Assembly (NCBI RefSeq): GCF_028389875.1 | Contig: NC_084663.1 | Location: 93,315,765-93,379,764 of the forward strand | From: Rhea pennata | Lineage: Eukaryota > Chordata > Aves > Rheiformes > Rheidae | Direction: 5' to 3' | Length of the DNA stretch: 64,000 nt | In this document: piece after piece, positions 26,701-39,400 of the stretch | Position numbering within the stretch: the first letter of the stretch is position 1 | Layout of the letters: each line of letters starts with the position of its first letter | Notes under the pieces: model-generated | The model's input: the letters and a program-made list of their open reading frames with translations, nothing else | The model's database searches: none | Told to the model about the DNA's origin: nothing | Translations under genes and position numbers: made by a program

Positions 26701-28935
26701 AGCTTCCCCTTTGCTTTCCCTTTCTTATAACCAGCACCGTTCTGTTTCTGTAAAACACTTAGCGCACACGGCAGCTGGGGGGGAGGGACTGCAGGGCTGG
26801 TGGAAGCCACTCAGATTTCACATTTATTTAATAGCTGTGGCTGTGCTTGTTTGATTTATCTTCACACATACGTTTGACAGATATGGTCTCATAAAAACTC
26901 CACAGAGTAAAAACACCAAAAAAGCCTGCAGCCATACTGTGTTAGCATGCAGTCTGGCTCCAGCACTGCCGCTAAGGAGAGATCAAGCTCTCTACAGCTG
27001 GCAATGTTATTTAGAGGGGAAACCTCTAAGTTTGCAACATGCAAAATGCAGGGTGCTCAAGTGTAGTTGGACCTAAGTTCCTCAGATGGTGATATCTGGG
27101 CAAAAGAAAAAAAAAAAAAAAAAGAAGAAGAAGAAAGAAAGAAAAAGAAAAAAAAAGCCACTATTATATAATTTGTGGTATAGGTACCACAAAAGTACTA
27201 CTGATTGTAAAATATACATATTTCACCCTACTTTTTTTTTTTTTTTTTTAAAAAAAAGGGAGCACATCTGAAACTCTCACTCTGAGTGTCAAGAGAGGTA
27301 AAGCGAAGTGGATGTAAATGAAGTCACTACAGTGTTAATGTGGCTCAAAGGCAGAATCCAGCTGCATTCAGGTGGTGTTTTATTATATATGTAAATAATA
27401 ACTCTCACGTTTCAGAGCTGGCAGCATGGTCTGGAAGAAGGCATTCAGTGCAGCATGAATCTAATCTGCTACTGTGGTGGCCACGTCATTTCTTTGTACA
27501 TTACTCCCACGTATAAAATGAAGTTCTTAATACTTTTCTGTCATATAGAGATAGAATAAATCTTTCTTTGTTTAAAGAAAAGCATATGAAGTTCTGTGTA
27601 TCTGGCCCATGACTATTTTGGCTGGTTAAAACCACTACGAAAATTAGTGGTAGAAATTGTGACTGCTTCTCTGTGGGCAGATAAGAAACTTGTGGTTTCT
27701 CCTCTCATAGAAACTTTTTTCCAGCTCTAGAAATGTCATCTTTTCTATTTTACGCAAATAACTAAGAAGGTTGCAACAAAAGTTTGGAAGCCTCAGATTT
27801 TCCTGACTTCAGATAGTCTGCTTTCATTTATGGATATATTCTCTATTGCTGATCTTCTAGCTGCAATATGGAGGCAATGATCCTCTTGGTGCCATTAACC
27901 AGTCAGTTTGGATGGTAATGCTGCACTAGGCAGGACGTTATTTTACAAAGGTAAAGACTTTCAAGAAATGGTTCCCCCCTCTCATTAGGGACAGTTTTTC
28001 TCAGCTTTGTCATCTTTTCTGGTTAAGGTAAGTAACTAAGAAGTTTGCAAACACTCCTGCCTTTAAGACACTCACTGGCTCTTCGGTTTTCTGAGGATTA
28101 GGAGTACTAGACAAAGATTGCAGATGATGCTCAGTGCATCCTGGCATTTTCTCCCCCGTTTCTCTGTATGGAAGATGAAAAATTTAGTTCACTTTCACTA
28201 GCAGTGTGAAAGAGTGGAAGGGCACACTCCCAGATTGAGGGCCAACTTCACAACAGACTCCTTCCTTCTGGGGTTTGTGTCATTTGAACGAGATCACTTG
28301 TGGACAATTTATTAATTACAACACCTATTGTTACACATTAGCATTGTTACGTACAAGTGCCCACACATGTTAGGCATGGTTTGGGCTGAGGCACTCAAGG
28401 CTTGACCCGTGACAAAACAACAGCAAAGACCCACAATCTGACACAACTTCTTTCAGAAATATGCCAACCTTTGTCATAGGAGGCTCCTTCCTTTCCAGTG
28501 CCACAGGAAGGGCAAGGGAAGCTGCCCCTAGAACTGCAGGCTATAGTGGGGGGAAGGGGGGTCCCTGGAGCCCCGGAAAGGCATAACTGCACAGGAGTTA
28601 ACGCTGTTGCAAGAAAGATGACAGTACCTCCCATGTATACAGGCAGAAAAGGAGGACACCCTCACACTGAAAATATATCCACCTATATTTAGCATTTCTA
28701 ACCTTTCTTTTTTCATTGTGGATAGCTAGAGACCCACAAGCAGGTCTCACAAACAAGCACTCAAGGAATTCAGCTGCTGGTTGGCTGTGCGGGACTTGGG
28801 AGTTGGAGGGTGAAAGTGATGCATAGAAATCAAGTTAATTTTAAACCGCAGGCAAGAGAGGAGACTTGCTAGCAGTTACTTAAGGGAAGCTGCTGACTGT
28901 TTAAATACCATTAAGAAGATTAATGTAAGCCTGCA
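23701..28935. other. Noncoding region, simple repeats only
   Basis: G14 at 23,734-23,747, an A run at 24,953-24,974, an A/GAA purine tract at 27,106-27,157 and a T run near 27,232-27,249. Open frames at 23,800-24,370 overlap on both strands without family similarity. Confidence 0.45.
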
Positions 28936-28939
28936 GAAC

Positions 28940-29400
28940 CACTGAAAAATTAGGGCTGAAAGGAACCTTGAAAGGTCAGACTAGTCCATCCCTCTAACCC
29001 AAAGCAGGATCACCTAAACCTCGGACATCCCTGACAGATGTTGCTTGACTTGATCTTAAAGCTCTCCACTCCCCAGGCAGTCTATTCTTCATTATCCTTG
29101 TTATTAGAAAGTTTTTCCTAACATCTAAATTGAGTCCTTCCTGCTGTGATTTAAGCCTTTTCTTTTTTTTTTATCTTCTCTATCACAGAGAAAGAGAAAA
29201 GATTATTTCCTTTTATGTGCTTAAAGACTTTAGTTCTCTCCTCATTTGGGTTAGAGAATTTTAGATCTTTCAAGCTTTCCTCACAGGTAACGGTTTCTAG
29301 ACTTCCAGTTGTTCTCTTTGCTCTCCTCTGGGCTGGATCCAATTACTCTGCATTTCTACTCAACTTATTTTTCCGTCACCTCTGCACCATGATATAGCTG
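28940..29400 (-). mobile_element. Degraded CR1 LINE 3' fragment, minus orientation
   Basis: The plus strand shows the reverse complement of a CR1 tail: GGAACCTTGAAAGGTCAGAC, then CTCCCCAGGCAGTCTATTC, AAGTTTTTCCTAACATCTAA and a decayed 'tctgggctggatcc' block. The element therefore reads on the minus strand. Decay increases beyond 29,300. Confidence 0.7.
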
Positions 29401-30014
29401 ACCCGCATTCAGCTTTTGATCCTTTTCTGAAGAATTGCTGCTTAATCTATCACTGCCTCCCTCATGTTTCTAGGGTTCATATTGCTGCTGAAGTGCAAAA
29501 TCTTCCAGCTGAAATGCATCCTGTTTTTCCTAAACTATTCTTCCCAGAATTTGCCCAGATATTTTTGAATTCAAATCTTTATTTCATGCATAAGTTGTCT
29601 TTATGTTTGTCCTCTGGTAATAAAAAATACTGAGCCTAACTAAATTGAACACAGGATGCCATTCTGCTCAGGTCATCCTTCCGTTTCAATAGTGAGTGGC
29701 TGGCAATGGCCTGCTGGCAGAGGTTATTCAAGCAAGTTTGTAGCTTCTTTCTACAAGAAACATTCAGAGCATGTTTTCCAGGTGGCTTTAAGTATAAAAC
29801 ACAAAAAAGGACTTCAAATACCACACAACTTTACCGCAGTGGGGCCTCTCTTGCTTCTCACCTACCCCTAAAGCATCTTTGTCGCTCTCTGTCCCCTCGC
29901 CCTGTGGCCCAAGCACCCTCACTTCCCCAGGCACCCTTGCCCTTCGCCAGCCTGCTGACAGGAGAAAAAAAAAGGGGGGGGGAGCAGCAAAAATATCCTT
30001 CCTTTCTCAGAAAT

Positions 30015-30445
30015 CGCTAAAGAGGGGGCCCGCGGGCAACTCCGCACCGCGAGGCTGCGGGGAGTCTCCGGCCACCAGGTAATCCCGCTGCTACACTTGG
30101 CGCCAGCTCCGCGAGCAATCCTCCCGCCCTCGCGGAGCCCGCCGCGGCTCCCGCGGGCCGCGTCGCCCTGGGGCCGCCCCGGCGGGTAGCGCGGCCCGCG
30201 GCTGCCCCCTGCCGGAGCGGCGAGGCGCTGGGGCGAGCCGGGCGCTGCCCGCCGCGCGGCATGCCGGGCCGTTAGCGCGCGGCGGCCGTTGGACCGCGGC
30301 GGCCGTTCGCGCGCGCCGCGGCCGTTGCTGTAGCTGCGCTGGCCCCGCCTGCGGGCCCCGCGAGGCGGCCGGGCGCTGGCAGCTGGTGCCGCGGCAGCGT
30401 TGGGAGCGCACTGTGGAGGCAGGCTGGGGAGCCAGTCGCATACCA
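30015..30445. promoter_or_regulatory. CpG island 3 (orphan), about 3 kb past the SPIRE-like 3' end
   Basis: The densest CpG island in the left half, with GCGCGC and GCCGCGGC clusters and abrupt edges. Reading frames on both strands are alanine/arginine/proline-rich and unrecognisable. A splice-donor-like CACCAG|GTAATC occurs on the plus strand near 30,079. It may start an unannotated transcript. Confidence 0.55.
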
Positions 30446-30449
30446 CGCT

Positions 30450-30882
30450 GAGGCAGAGGCCCCCTACAGAGGCTCCTAATTTAAGGGCTTGTGCTAGTTA
30501 CCCCTCGGGAGCTTCGATGTCCCTTAGCCCAGGCACGTAACCAGCATGAGCAGGCCATGCTCTTTAGGTCACTCCATAGCGGCCCCATGCTAACATAAAA
30601 AGTGACGCGACTCAGTCTTTCCTCCCCTGGCTGGCTTCAAGGATAAGTGATCTGAGCACGAAGGAAGGTGAAAGCGAGCTGGTGCAGACAGATGTTCCTT
30701 CTGCATCCCTAGTGCTCCAATCCAGGGTCTCCTGCCCAGCATGGCCATCCCTTTGGGGACACCTAGAGTTCGTGTAAAGACAAGATGAAATGCACACACA
30801 GAGGTTTCTCTCAGTGCCTTGGTAGTACAGCAAGAAGTTTCACTAGGTTGTTACATTCAATGCACGATCATACATTATCCCC

Positions 30883-30913
<31 letters not shown>

Positions 30914-33240
30914 CTTTCTGCCCTCACAAGTGGTTATGATTAGAATTCTTTTCCCATTTTTCAGTCATAATTCACTACTGGGAAAGGACTAAAGACTACA
31001 GCTGTGCCTTAAGGGAGTAGAGACTGTGTAAAGGGACCCTGCAGCAGAGCCTTGAGCTGGACCCTTTTCTACAGTAAGGTGAGGCTATCCAAAGGTCCCC
31101 ACATCCAAAGCTATGTTTCACCAGAATGTAACACTAATAACTAGAATCAGTTAACTCTCCAAAGAGGGAAAACCACAGTCTATAGTATGAGAGGAATCAG
31201 CTAGAGACTGGAAAACAAAATAAATCCTGCTGTGACATGGTAGAGAGAATGCTTTCGTCCAAACTACGAGTTTTCAGGGCCTCCTGAACAGAACAGATTT
31301 TGCATCTTCACAGCTGTAGAAAATGCTGCTACCTTTCAGGAGGCACTGGTCCTGGATTTGTTCTGTAGTCTCCTATTCGGCACTCTAGCTTCAGATTCCA
31401 CGTATGCTGCCTGCATCTGCTCCAGCCTGTACTTTGTGGCTCCCAGGCATGGCAGTCTCTCCTCCCTCCAAAGGGCTCCCCTTAGCCAGGGAAAAGCAGC
31501 TGCCAAGATGAGATGAATGGGCTCTTTTGGCATTGTTTAAGCAGATACACATTTCTACTAAACCTGCCCCCAGAAGCTGTCAAACTGGGGCTAATGGTTA
31601 CAAGCCAGAGTCCAAGGAAGAATATAGGTTACTCCTGTACAGGAGACAAGGGGTTTATTATAACCCGCTCAGGGGCCAATGCAACCAATGCAGAGCGAAG
31701 AGAAGTGATAGGAACATGGGTCTTGCAGGCATTTCACTACCTCAGATACATGCAGTGGGGATCAAGCTCTCCCTTAGCATCCACTGTCCCCCTTCTTTGC
31801 CTCTTTGTTCTGCAGTCGAGGCATTTTCTCACCCCTCAAGTATCACAAGGTAGCAAAAAGGGAAGCCAATAAAAAGAGCATATGTGGTACCATACCAGAC
31901 ACACAAGAGACAGAACTTAGGCAGGTGCCTTTGGTGTCCCAGCAAATTCATGTCTGCCTCAGTGCCATACAGATACCTGCTCTCTGCAGTGCTGTACCGT
32001 GGCTCCAAGAAGCTCTTTGGGCTTGCAGATTAATCAAAACAGGCTAATCTCAGCTTGTTCTTCTTCTGTCTATACACCCTCATTCTACATGAGTCTAAGA
32101 GTGCCTCATGCCCCTGGCCCCACTCAGTGTTCCCATCTTGCCAGCAAGCACAGATGCAGCTTGGCTGCCCTAGAACTCAGTTATTCCCTGCAGCCTGATG
32201 CAGATGTACCTCTCAGCAGCACGAGCTATTAACACATGCAGTGGAGGACCTGGGCGGGCAGGCTGCACTCTTAATTGACTAAAGGAACACTTGAATTTGT
32301 TCCAAAAGGAAGCACAGTTCCAGCTTCCCCACATTCATTTACTTGCAAAGCTTGCCTAAACCTGCACATAGGCTTCATCTTGCAGACAAGCAGTTTAGAG
32401 GCAGGTAGAGTTAGGCCAGCACAAGTCAGGTGGAGGTATGACCTTTCTGGCAAATCCCACTGGTAGCTGAGAGAGACCTTGAGCTCAGCTTAGCCACCTC
32501 TTTTCCACTAACTAGAGAAACTAGCCCTTCACTTCCCCTTCCCAGGCATTCTTTTGTTCAGTATGAACTATTCCAGCTACTAGTCCATTGTATCCTTCAA
32601 TACTGTCTATCCAGGCCCTGCAAACCACACGGTAAGAACGCAAGTAATCTTGTTTGTTTTCCCTTACACCCTTTCCATATAGGCAACTCCTGGGGGAAAA
32701 GAGCCTATCTTATTTCTAGTTTTAACCACACAAAGAATTTACCAAAATGCTCTTTATTTTCCAGTACATCGCACATGTTCAATAGTCTAATTGATCTTAG
32801 AGTAAAGCTTAAAGCCAGAACAAAACATAATCTTATCTAGAGAACAGCCATCCCTTCAGGTAATGGGGTTGAGATACGAGTTACTTAAGTGAGGTGGAGA
32901 GCTCTGCTGGCAAAGCATAGGTAGCGCACACACACAAAAATCAAAGTTAGCTTCCTAAGCAAGCAGACTGAGCAGAGTGTTCAGCAACCATCACTACAAT
33001 TTTACATGTGTCATATCAGTGAGTTCAAGTGACTTCTAGTGAGTTATCATGGAGGAAGAGGTACCTGCAAGAATGCAGGTACTTTCAAACCCTCCCAGGA
33101 ACAGAGTTTTTTGGTTAGAAGATTCCGTATACTCATGACATAGGGCAAAGTCTGCTTAGCAATGAATACAAAGAGTGCCACAAAACCATGACAACTGCAG
33201 GTACAAAAGAGGAAATGCTAGAGGCATGATAGTGCTTCAA
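30450..33240. other. Intergenic region before the SPIRE-like 3' end
   Basis: Contains an A run of about 29 bases at 30,883-30,911. No exon recognised. Plus-strand frames at 31,513-31,872 overlap each other and look random. Confidence 0.45.
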
Positions 33241-33242
33241 CA

Positions 33243-33248
33243 TTTATT
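33243..33248 (-). terminator. Candidate polyadenylation signal of the SPIRE-like gene
   Basis: AATAAA on the minus strand, about 200 bases past the SPIRE-like stop codon (33446-33448). Position and canonical hexamer fit a short 3' UTR. No transcript evidence is available. Confidence 0.5.
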
Positions 33249-33445
33249 TTCCCCCAAAACACATAAAAGAATTAAAACAGTTCTAAAAGCCACAATGCAT
33301 GTAATACTTTACAAATATTAACTGTGCTTCCTGCTTAGAAAAAAACAGCAGGGAGGTCTTTCATTCAGGCCTTTATGTCAGTATGTGCATAAAGCTGTTC
33401 CATTTACTTCAGGTACAGAACACAAGCGACAGGAGACAGAGTCAT

Positions 33446-36400
33446 TCATTCCAGTTTGGTCCAAGACCTGGAAATTCTCCCGAGAGAGATGTTCTGCTGT
33501 TGACTGGAAGCCACGTTCAACAGATACTGTTCGCATTGGGTACAGATGTCCACAGACAACCAGTTTGCCATAGTTCCTGTGTAACAGCACAGAGGCCGTG
33601 CTAGGCAATGGGGTTCCAACATGACAGGTACACTGAAACAGGAGGGGGGGAGGGGAAAGCAAAAAACTGAACCAGGGTTTAGTCAGAAGGTAGTGCTCTT
33701 CCACCTTTTCTCCAAGTTTGGTCCAACACCGCCAAGGGATTTAGTTAAAAGCACAAATTTAATGGAGCACTTGTTTCCATTTGGAGAAGCTACTAAGCAC
33801 CAAAAGTTTCATTGACTGACACCCTCTCCCTGTTGACCAACACTACCTCAGCTAACAGTGTGACAGATGTCTGTGGCTGTTCCAAGGTTGTGGGCAGAGT
33901 CCCTATAACCATACGAATGTTAGGCTTTTTGCCATCTTAAAGCATAGCAAACCAGTCAGACCTCTTCCACAGTATCTGCGTTTTAAGTCAGACCAAACCA
34001 CTGCCCACACAGTGGTGAACACTACCCCAATTTTTAGCAACTGGAGTCAGATACTTCAAACCAGAAGTTGCTGTGGCCTTATTTTGGTTACGTAAAAGAA
34101 TGGTGTCAGAGAGAAAAGATACCTGTTCTAGTACAACATGAAACTTTGATTTGAAGAGAACAGACGTGGGACAGTTTCCAGTCCCATATGTTATTTATAT
34201 TCACAAGGACTCTTTTCTACCCAAAATGAGCTGTTGACTGCTCTGGAATAGTTCCCCTTCTGGAAACAGAAAAGAAAACTTGCATCTGTTGTGTATGTAG
34301 GAGGATTGAGAAACCATTTGTGGATTACTGTTTGGTCAGTTATATCTGACACAATTAACATATTTTTAGTTCTAGGTATGAATAGGCTACCCTGGGCTGT
34401 AGTAAAAGATGCCCAGCTGTGGTAGATACAATATAATGGACTCTAGAAATTCTCACACAAATGAAGCTGTCACCAGGAACCTTACAAGTCCAGGCTACCA
34501 TGGGGAACTCTGAACCAGTGCTGGAAACTTGATAGCTAAGAGGCAAAATGGACTTCTGAGCATCTACCTAACTCCTTTTTTGGTCATCTAAAACCCATAA
34601 TACTTTCCAAGAACTATAGATCAGTTAGACTAGTGGCTAGATTGGTCATTCAGCATAACATTCAGTTCACAGCACAGGACCAGATGCTACAGTTGTCCGC
34701 AAGCTTGCTGACTGACACATACAAGTAACCAGTAACACCTTTCAAAGAAAAAGCAAAGCATCACTGTTCCGTTCCAACTTACCTAGAACACACCCAGTGT
34801 TCTAATTCATGCAGCAACTCTGAGCTCCTCTGCTCTTGAGTGGATGGATCCTCCTCTTTGGAGAGTCTCAGAAGTTTTAAGAAGCTAAGTGGAAGATGTA
34901 CACACATTCTGAAGGGCATGGACATCTAGAATCATAACAGAGGTCACCTGAGTTTTACTGGGAAAATGAAACCACCTTAGCAGGAAAATTTGTATGGCAT
35001 GCAATTGTCTTATTAGTGTACTTAGAAGATGGACATTATTGTAGTAAACTTTCTGACCCTTGTGTAAATAGAGCACAGACTAATCCCAACCACTTCATAC
35101 AGGCTGAAAGGAGGAGGAACCAGAGTTGTTGTGGCTGAATATGACAAGAGATGTCTGTGGTTTGGTTCCTTATCTAATTCTTCTAGCATTTGTGCATCCT
35201 GGCTGCTTTTGCAACTCAAAATTGTGTCTTCCATTTTTTCAGAAACAAGCTAGAGGGTAGATATGAGGTATCAGTGGGGTGAAGGATAGTTTATGACTAG
35301 GGGAGGTGCATGGAAAAAAAAATCCATATGTTCAACATGCTGTTGTAAAGACTAGACTTGCCTTGATGCAGCAGTCACAGCAGACGACACTAAGAGAAAG
35401 AAATTCCCAGCATTATCATTTGAGTAAAGCTCAGCAGATACAAATGCTGCAGCTAAGGGTGACTTTCCCAAATAAATCTTAATTTGGGATTATGGCACAA
35501 TCATTTAATAGCAAAGTAAACAGGAAAGTTCTGAACTTGCTCATTTTTCTATCACTATTTATGCTAATTTAAAACATCTGAAATGTCGGCATCCGTAAGT
35601 GGAAGGCTTTATCTGTACGTGCCCATTACTCTTCACCCAGCACTAACACCACTCAGTTACTAGTCTCCAGTGATTGTTTACTTGTTTCTAACCAATTCCG
35701 TGCCTCACTGCTGCTGTAAGTAGATTTAAGCAAGCCTGAACTAGCCTTAAGTTCCTCTTTTCCTCCCTGACAGAAACCCTCTCCTGAGTGGATACAAATA
35801 CAACCAACTCCTTTCCCAACCAGAGTCTGCAATTCACTTTTCTAGTCCTGAACAGGAAATTCTGGTGAAGACCCTCTCCCAGAATGTCCTCCAGCCCCTG
35901 ACTGAAGTTAAATCCAACCTTTATAGCAAAATGGCTTTCTGCATAAGAGAGTGATCTCCAAGCGGAACCGAGTATAGTACTTGCCTGGTAAATTTGGTTA
36001 CTGTTAGTTTAATCCTAACAGTTAAAACTAAGGTTCCACTTTAACGGCAAGTTTTTACATGTGATCTGTAGTTGCAGACACATCAGCCTCGCTTAGACAG
36101 TAAGGCAAGCAACCTGTTCCTATCTAAACCCTACAACTGTTTGAATACTCAGTATTTTCAGTACAGTTCTTTCATTCTTCCTTCCTCCTTATTCAGTCCT
36201 TTTGCATCATCTCACCTGCTGCAAAGGTAACAGCTATAAGGCCACTTGAGGAACATCTGCTTCTGGCAGCTGAAACAGATCTGTGGAAAGGACAGTTACT
36301 AGTGAATGCCAATGGGAAATATCTTTGTACCAACAGTATCTGCTGCCTGCCAAAGAGCTTTCCACATAAACCAATCCTCTAAATGCTTTAGATCCACATA

Positions 36401-39400
36401 CAAGAACAGAGAGCCAATAAAGAATGGCAGAGACACAGGTATTAAAAGCTAAAAAGGAAAAAGTCTTACTTGTAAGCCTATGTTTTTTTATGATGTAGGG
36501 GTTTGGAGCAGCTGCCAGACAACAGGAGTTTAAAGAAAGGCTCTTGAATAAACAAGGGTTGTATTGTGTAAGAGTGTAACAGTAGCTAGTTAAGAGAGGG
36601 AAGAAGAGAGACATTCTTTGAGGTAGACTGTAGTAATCTCAAAGAGATTAAATCAGGTCAAATTTGAATCCAATCCTGAAGCAAGAAGTGAGTCATAAGG
36701 AAGCTGATGAGGCACTTGAACTTTATAAAAAATATGTTCATACACAGTTGGCAGTCAGAAGTGATATTATCTTGAGGACTGGAGCTTGGGAAAGCTAAAG
36801 ACTTCAGCAATGAGAACACAAAAAGGGCAAAAGAGCCATTTTAGAAAAGGTAGAGAAAAGGCAAGTTAAAGCAAGGCTGGCAACTACAGTGAGAAGAAAG
36901 CAAGAATTCAGTCTCAAACACCAGCGCAATAGGCTGTGGGAGTAGTAGCATAGTGGCGTTAACATGAACCCTTTAGCTCTGTTACACTGCTAAGTAAATT
37001 AGGGTAAGAGGCTGAGCCCCAAAGTCAAGCAGCATGGACATCCTCACCTCTATGCTACACAGGGCTTGCACTCAAAACATTTGCTTTAGAGGGGTTGGTT
37101 GTAACAACATGGGGCAGATTTAGTGAATGAGCAAGCAGTTAAGTGGAGTAAACAGCTTGGTGTCCTGTGCTGCAAGTCTTTCTCTGCCCCTACCCCCCGC
37201 CCCAGACTTGTATCTATCACAGAGGAAGGAGGCTTTAGCTAGCACAAGTCAAATGTGGCAGTCTGAGCTAAGAGCCTTTGCTTCACTGTAAAGCAGTACC
37301 AAATCACAGGTAAGTACTTTATGATCTCAGAGCTGGCCAAGAGGAACGGCAGACTGTTCCGCTAGGTTGGAAACAGATAGGAAGCATCAAGCAAATGCTG
37401 AGGAAAAAAGGTGGCTGAGTAGTTTCCTAGGCAATTTACACAGCAACTTAAGCTAGATTAATAACCATCACAACACAAGTGTTAAGATTTTAAACAACCT
37501 AGGGTCAGATTCAGATCAGTTGCATGAACAAGTCAGAGAACATCTTCAACAATTGGACACTTGAGGGACATGAAGCCAGTCAGCTTTTGAAAAGGCCAGA
37601 ACAGCACAGACAAGGAGAGGACACATACCTTGGCTCTCAGTAAGACACCATCACCACCTCTTTGGTGAGATCCTTCTCCCTCCAGCACCATCATTGCATA
37701 TCTAGTTCCAATCAGCTCAGCAATGGTTGGTGATGACCATTTGGTAGGAAAGGGACAGTCCTAGGAAACAACAGAAGTTAAGCATCAGAGAAAGCTGAAG
37801 CAAGCAGATATTTGAGGTCATCTTCAAAACTCTGTCCCAAGAAGCTCAAAAGCATTTCTTCTCAAAGGTTAGTTCTGCTGGGGATGGGCAATATCAGCTG
37901 ACTCTTTCACAGTACTACCAGAAAAACTACTACAGGAATGCTGCTATAATATTCAAGCTTTTAGATAAGAATTCAAGCAGCTTCCTGAAGTCTCATTAAG
38001 GAAATAGAATTAGCCTTGGAGGGGACCAAGGGACTTATGTCTGATGGCCTCTCTCTGGGGAACCCTACTCTTTGGTACAGACCACAGCACAGGTAGCACA
38101 CAGACCTCTACAGGAGGTCTACACCATCCTGTGCCTGGTGTTTAGGCACAGGATCCTTTCCCATGGCACAGTGCTGTCTTGCCTTCTTTCCCCAGGACCC
38201 ACTAGCCCCACATGAATGGCAGAGAAGAAAACAGTGCTTTTATTCAGGTGGGAAGCCCAGCCCACACCTGCATCCCTTCTGCACCACTGAATAAAGAGGT
38301 CACACAGTTATGGTAAGTTTCAGAGGTTGCAGGGAGGGAAAAGGAGGTATACAGTAAGGAAGGAAGGAGGCAAGGGTACAACACATCCTTTAAGGGCAGA
38401 GCAGGGCTAGGCCATGATTCAGAAGATGTCACAGGGGTGCATAAACCCAGCACTGCTGCTACAACAGTAATGACTTCTGTATTGCATACACTTAGTCACC
38501 GATGCCATAGTATCTGCATTTTGTCTGTCATTTGTCCATTAGCACTTCATTGCATTTTAAAGGATGTTTATGAATATATCAGAGTCTAGACAGAATATGG
38601 GGAAATGGGGAAAGCAGGACAGTCTCATTGTACCAAGAGGCACTACAGCCTGAGCAAGCCGTGACAGAAACTTTCAAGTAACGCAGTTGGATTTTCCTCC
38701 TCATAGGAGGAAAAACTATTTAATGTAATTCAATCTGGAATAAAAGAAATCTCCACAAGGACACTACAGCATCCAACCTTGTCTAAATTGTCTCCAAAGA
38801 GACAATAATATCTCAGTTTAAGATCAACATACTGTATGGCCTAGACAATGTAGTCATTACCAACTGTATGAGACTAGGCTTGCCAGCTCACGTGCAGAAC
38901 TTACAGGTTCCTTGCTTTGAAGGGCACTCTCTAAAGACTTGGACCTTCCTCTGAAAGAAGGCAGTTCCTGTTGGCTAGAGTTCAGGAAACCGATAGGTTT
39001 AATCTCTCCTAGCATGGGTCCACTTATGGAAGCACGCGTGCAATCTGCAGGGAGACCTGGATAGGAAAAGAGAATTTTAGAGTGCAGAAAATGAACTAGC
39101 AACTTCTAAATTTCCACCCCAAATGCTGAATGCTCAAGAGCACTACAGTGTCTTCTGAATGAAGCTAGGCTTATACCTCCTTCACCCCATGAGCCTCAAT
39201 CACAAAAAGCAGAAGTTATAATAATTATGCTTGTCAGTAGACAGTGATGAGTCTTAATTAGCACCATGCAGTTTAATAAAAATCAAGTGGTTTCTTTCCT
39301 GCCTGAAAATTCAAAAGACTCATTTAGCTTGTGCAATGAATTCTAATTAGGCCTTTGGGGACATACTATCATCATTTTGAAGCTGCAGGAGCTACATAGT

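Noticed and set aside
30017-30446. Open frames in CpG island 3
   Set aside because: Arginine/alanine/proline-rich on the minus strand with overlapping alternatives; expected by chance at this composition.
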